Positions 6,099 to 7,453 of a stretch of 7,453 bases of DNA are shown piece by piece (position 1 is the stretch's first letter; the number at the start of each line of letters is the position of its first letter). The position numbers and the translations under genes are program-made. The stretch is from Bacteroidota bacterium (GTDB lineage: Bacteria; Bacteroidota; Bacteroidia; SpSt-205; S141-50): positions 1-7,453 of the forward strand of contig WFXK01000340.1 in the NCBI GenBank assembly GCA_015490695.1. Reading direction: 5' to 3'. The notes under the pieces are model-generated. The model was given only the letters and a program-made list of their open reading frames with translations, searched no databases and was not told the DNA's origin.

Positions 6099-7286
6099 TT
6101 AATTAATAAAATACTCAATCTGTGCTTGTAAAGAGTAAAGAAGGGTTAATTGCTTCTGAAGCGATAAACGATAATTTAAAAGTTTTTGATAAAGGGTGAT
6201 GAGTTCGTTAAAAGTTGTATTTGCAGTAGCGTATGCGGGAAGATATAAGGAAATCGTAGATTGGATGATTTGGATTTGTTCTTGTAAGCTTTTGATGTTT
6301 TCCCAGGTTTGATAGTAGTTATCCAAGTATTTAGTAACTTGGAGTTGTAGTTGTCGTAGGGTTTCTTGTGCTTGTTTTAGGGCGCTTTGTTGTTGGAGTG
6401 TCCATCGTTGGGCACGTTTATGGTATTTTTGTTGATAAATGGGGAGTTGAATGCCAATAGAAGGAACTGCAATAGCGTCGGTTCCACCACCAATGAGGAA
6501 ATAACGCGTTCCTAATTGCCATTGCGGTTTCCCACGTAGCCGCTCCACTTCTGCTGCTAAACCATAGCTCTTTGCTCTTTCATACCACTGCTGTACTAAT
6601 GGATGCTGCCTTAAACGTGCTATCACAGCAGCACTATCCCATAACGTCACCTTTGCCGGCAAAGTGTCTATGACCGTTAAATGCGATAAAGTAGAATCAA
6701 TCCATAAAGAGAAGCGCTGCGCTAAGTATTGCTGGGCAATTGCATTGTTGTGGATTTGGGTTTGCAAATCTATAATCTCGGCATCAAGCCATAATAAATA
6801 AGCGCTTAGGGTCCTACCTGTTGCGATACGACTTTCTAAAAAGGCTTTTAACCAGTGGTAGAGCTTTAGTTGTTCTTCTAAAATCTGTTTTTCTTGATTT
6901 AAGTAATAACCTTGGTAGTAGAGTAGTTTAACACCTAAGATGACCCATTTTTCCCGGTTATGTTTTTGTTGCCATAGGCTTTGTGCATAAGCTTTTTGTT
7001 GTTTTTCTTGAGTTTTTAAAAGTCCAAACCAAGGAAAGGATTGTTGGAAACCGATATTTGTCCATTGAGGCCCTTCACGGGTTTGTATAGGAAGTGGTAA
7101 AAGTTGAAAGTTAAACATAGGGTCGGGCAAATAGCGTTGGGCTTCTGAAAAGACTTCTATACTAAGGGCTTGTAAAGAATCGGCATGGATTGCAGGGACA
7201 TGGCGAAGTGCCCTCTGAATATAATAGTTCAATAAAGAATCTTGTGCATAAGCGCTAAAAAATAATAAAATCCATATCCATCGCAT
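6099..7286 (-). CDS. TolC/CusC-family outer-membrane efflux protein
   Basis: This is a 395-residue outer-membrane factor of the OEP family, expected to form a trimeric channel through the outer membrane and periplasm for the efflux pump. The signal peptide is MRWIWILLFFSAYA|QD (cut after residue 14). There is no lipobox Cys, so unlike E. coli CusC it is not an obvious lipoprotein. The two OEP repeats are visible. The first has LPDPMF (53-58) and GFQQSFPWFGLL (79-90). The second has PSIGIQLPIY (275-284). Both are followed by long Gln/Leu-rich coiled-coil helices (about 91-190 and 287-390). I start it at ATG 7286; the reading frame also has an in-frame TTG six bases upstream, which is less likely. 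The length suits the shorter TolC homologues of Bacteroidota. The stop lies 12 bp before the adaptor start, indicating an operon. Confidence 0.9.
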   Translation of the reverse strand: MRWIWILLFFSAYAQDSLLNYYIQRALRHVPAIHADSLQALSIEVFSEAQRYLPDPMFNFQLLPLPIQTREGPQWTNIGFQQSFPWFGLLKTQEKQQKAYAQSLWQQKHNREKWVILGVKLLYYQGYYLNQEKQILEEQLKLYHWLKAFLESRIATGRTLSAYLLWLDAEIIDLQTQIHNNAIAQQYLAQRFSLWIDSTLSHLTVIDTLPAKVTLWDSAAVIARLRQHPLVQQWYERAKSYGLAAEVERLRGKPQWQLGTRYFLIGGGTDAIAVPSIGIQLPIYQQKYHKRAQRWTLQQQSALKQAQETLRQLQLQVTKYLDNYYQTWENIKSLQEQIQIIQSTISLYLPAYATANTTFNELITLYQKLLNYRLSLQKQLTLLYSLQAQIEYFIN

Positions 7287-7318
7287 AGGCAAATCGGTTA
7301 AAAATGTTAAAAATGAAA

Positions 7319-7359
7319 AGTGAAATAAAAGCAGGAAGGCTCTAAATACTTATTTCACT
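7319..7359. repeat. 10-bp perfect inverted repeat upstream of the efflux genes
   Basis: AGTGAAATAA (7319-7328) and TTATTTCACT (7350-7359) are perfect inverse complements separated by 21 bp. The site lies 33 bp upstream of the TolC-like ATG. On the minus strand the second arm is followed by a T-rich stretch (TTTCATTTTTAAC), so it could be a weak terminator for a gene entering from the right. Alternatively it is an operator for a metal-responsive regulator of the efflux genes. Minus-strand frames entering from 7453 stop at 7385-7387 and 7359-7361, so a C-terminal tail of an upstream gene is possible but not recognisable. Confidence 0.45.
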
Positions 7360-7453
7360 CAACACAAAAACACTACTTTCATCGCTAAACGCTGGTTAGT
7401 ACTTCGTCCATAGAGGAAGACCTTGTGTAGTTCTTGAGTGGGATTGGTATAGC

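Noticed and set aside
7359..7451. Minus-strand open frame of 30 codons entering from the right edge
   Set aside because: It could be the tail of an upstream gene, but another frame is also open until 7387 and neither matches a known C-terminus, in particular not an RND permease. It is too short to call.

Overview
The window looks like chromosomal DNA of a Bacteroidota bacterium. Four things point there. Two exact matches to the Bacteroidota -7 promoter consensus (TAnnTTTG) lie upstream of genes. A DUF3347 domain, typical of that phylum, is present in two copies. There is a TonB-dependent receptor with an N-terminal carboxypeptidase-regulatory-like domain. All three predicted Sec-secreted proteins have Gln directly after the predicted signal-peptidase cut. 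The DNA is moderately A+T-rich; genus cannot be assigned from the sequence.

Layout, left to right. (1) Positions 1-238, minus strand: the first 79 codons of a secreted protein resembling the N-terminus of an M1-family aminopeptidase, running off the left edge. (2) 239-714: a 476-bp region between divergent genes with no convincing gene, a few small palindromes and, at its right end, a promoter. (3) 715-1461 and 1472-3799, plus strand: an FkbM-type methyltransferase followed 10 bp later by a TonB-dependent outer-membrane receptor, probably one transcript. (4) 3800-3884, minus strand: tRNA-Ser(UGA), which abuts the receptor stop codon and has its own -7 promoter element. (5) 7286-3909, minus strand: a TolC/CusC-like outer-membrane factor followed 12 bp later by a CusB-like periplasmic adaptor. 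These are two parts of a tripartite heavy-metal (probably copper/silver) RND efflux pump. The inner-membrane RND permease is not in the window. (6) 7287-7453: upstream sequence with a 10-bp perfect inverted repeat.

The efflux genes would act together: the adaptor, anchored in the inner membrane, would link an RND permease to the outer-membrane channel. The adaptor carries extra metal-handling modules at both ends. The N-terminal one is a Cys/Met/His heavy-metal-binding motif. The C-terminal one is a tandem duplication of a DUF3347 domain: two 139-residue copies differing at only 2 residues although their DNA differs at about 42 of 417 positions. This is the most distinctive feature of the window. 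The methyltransferase and receptor share a likely transcript, but nothing in the sequence shows a shared substrate. I see no clearly novel multi-gene system; the unusual points are the domain duplication, the tight tRNA packing and a sharp codon-usage switch inside the receptor gene.
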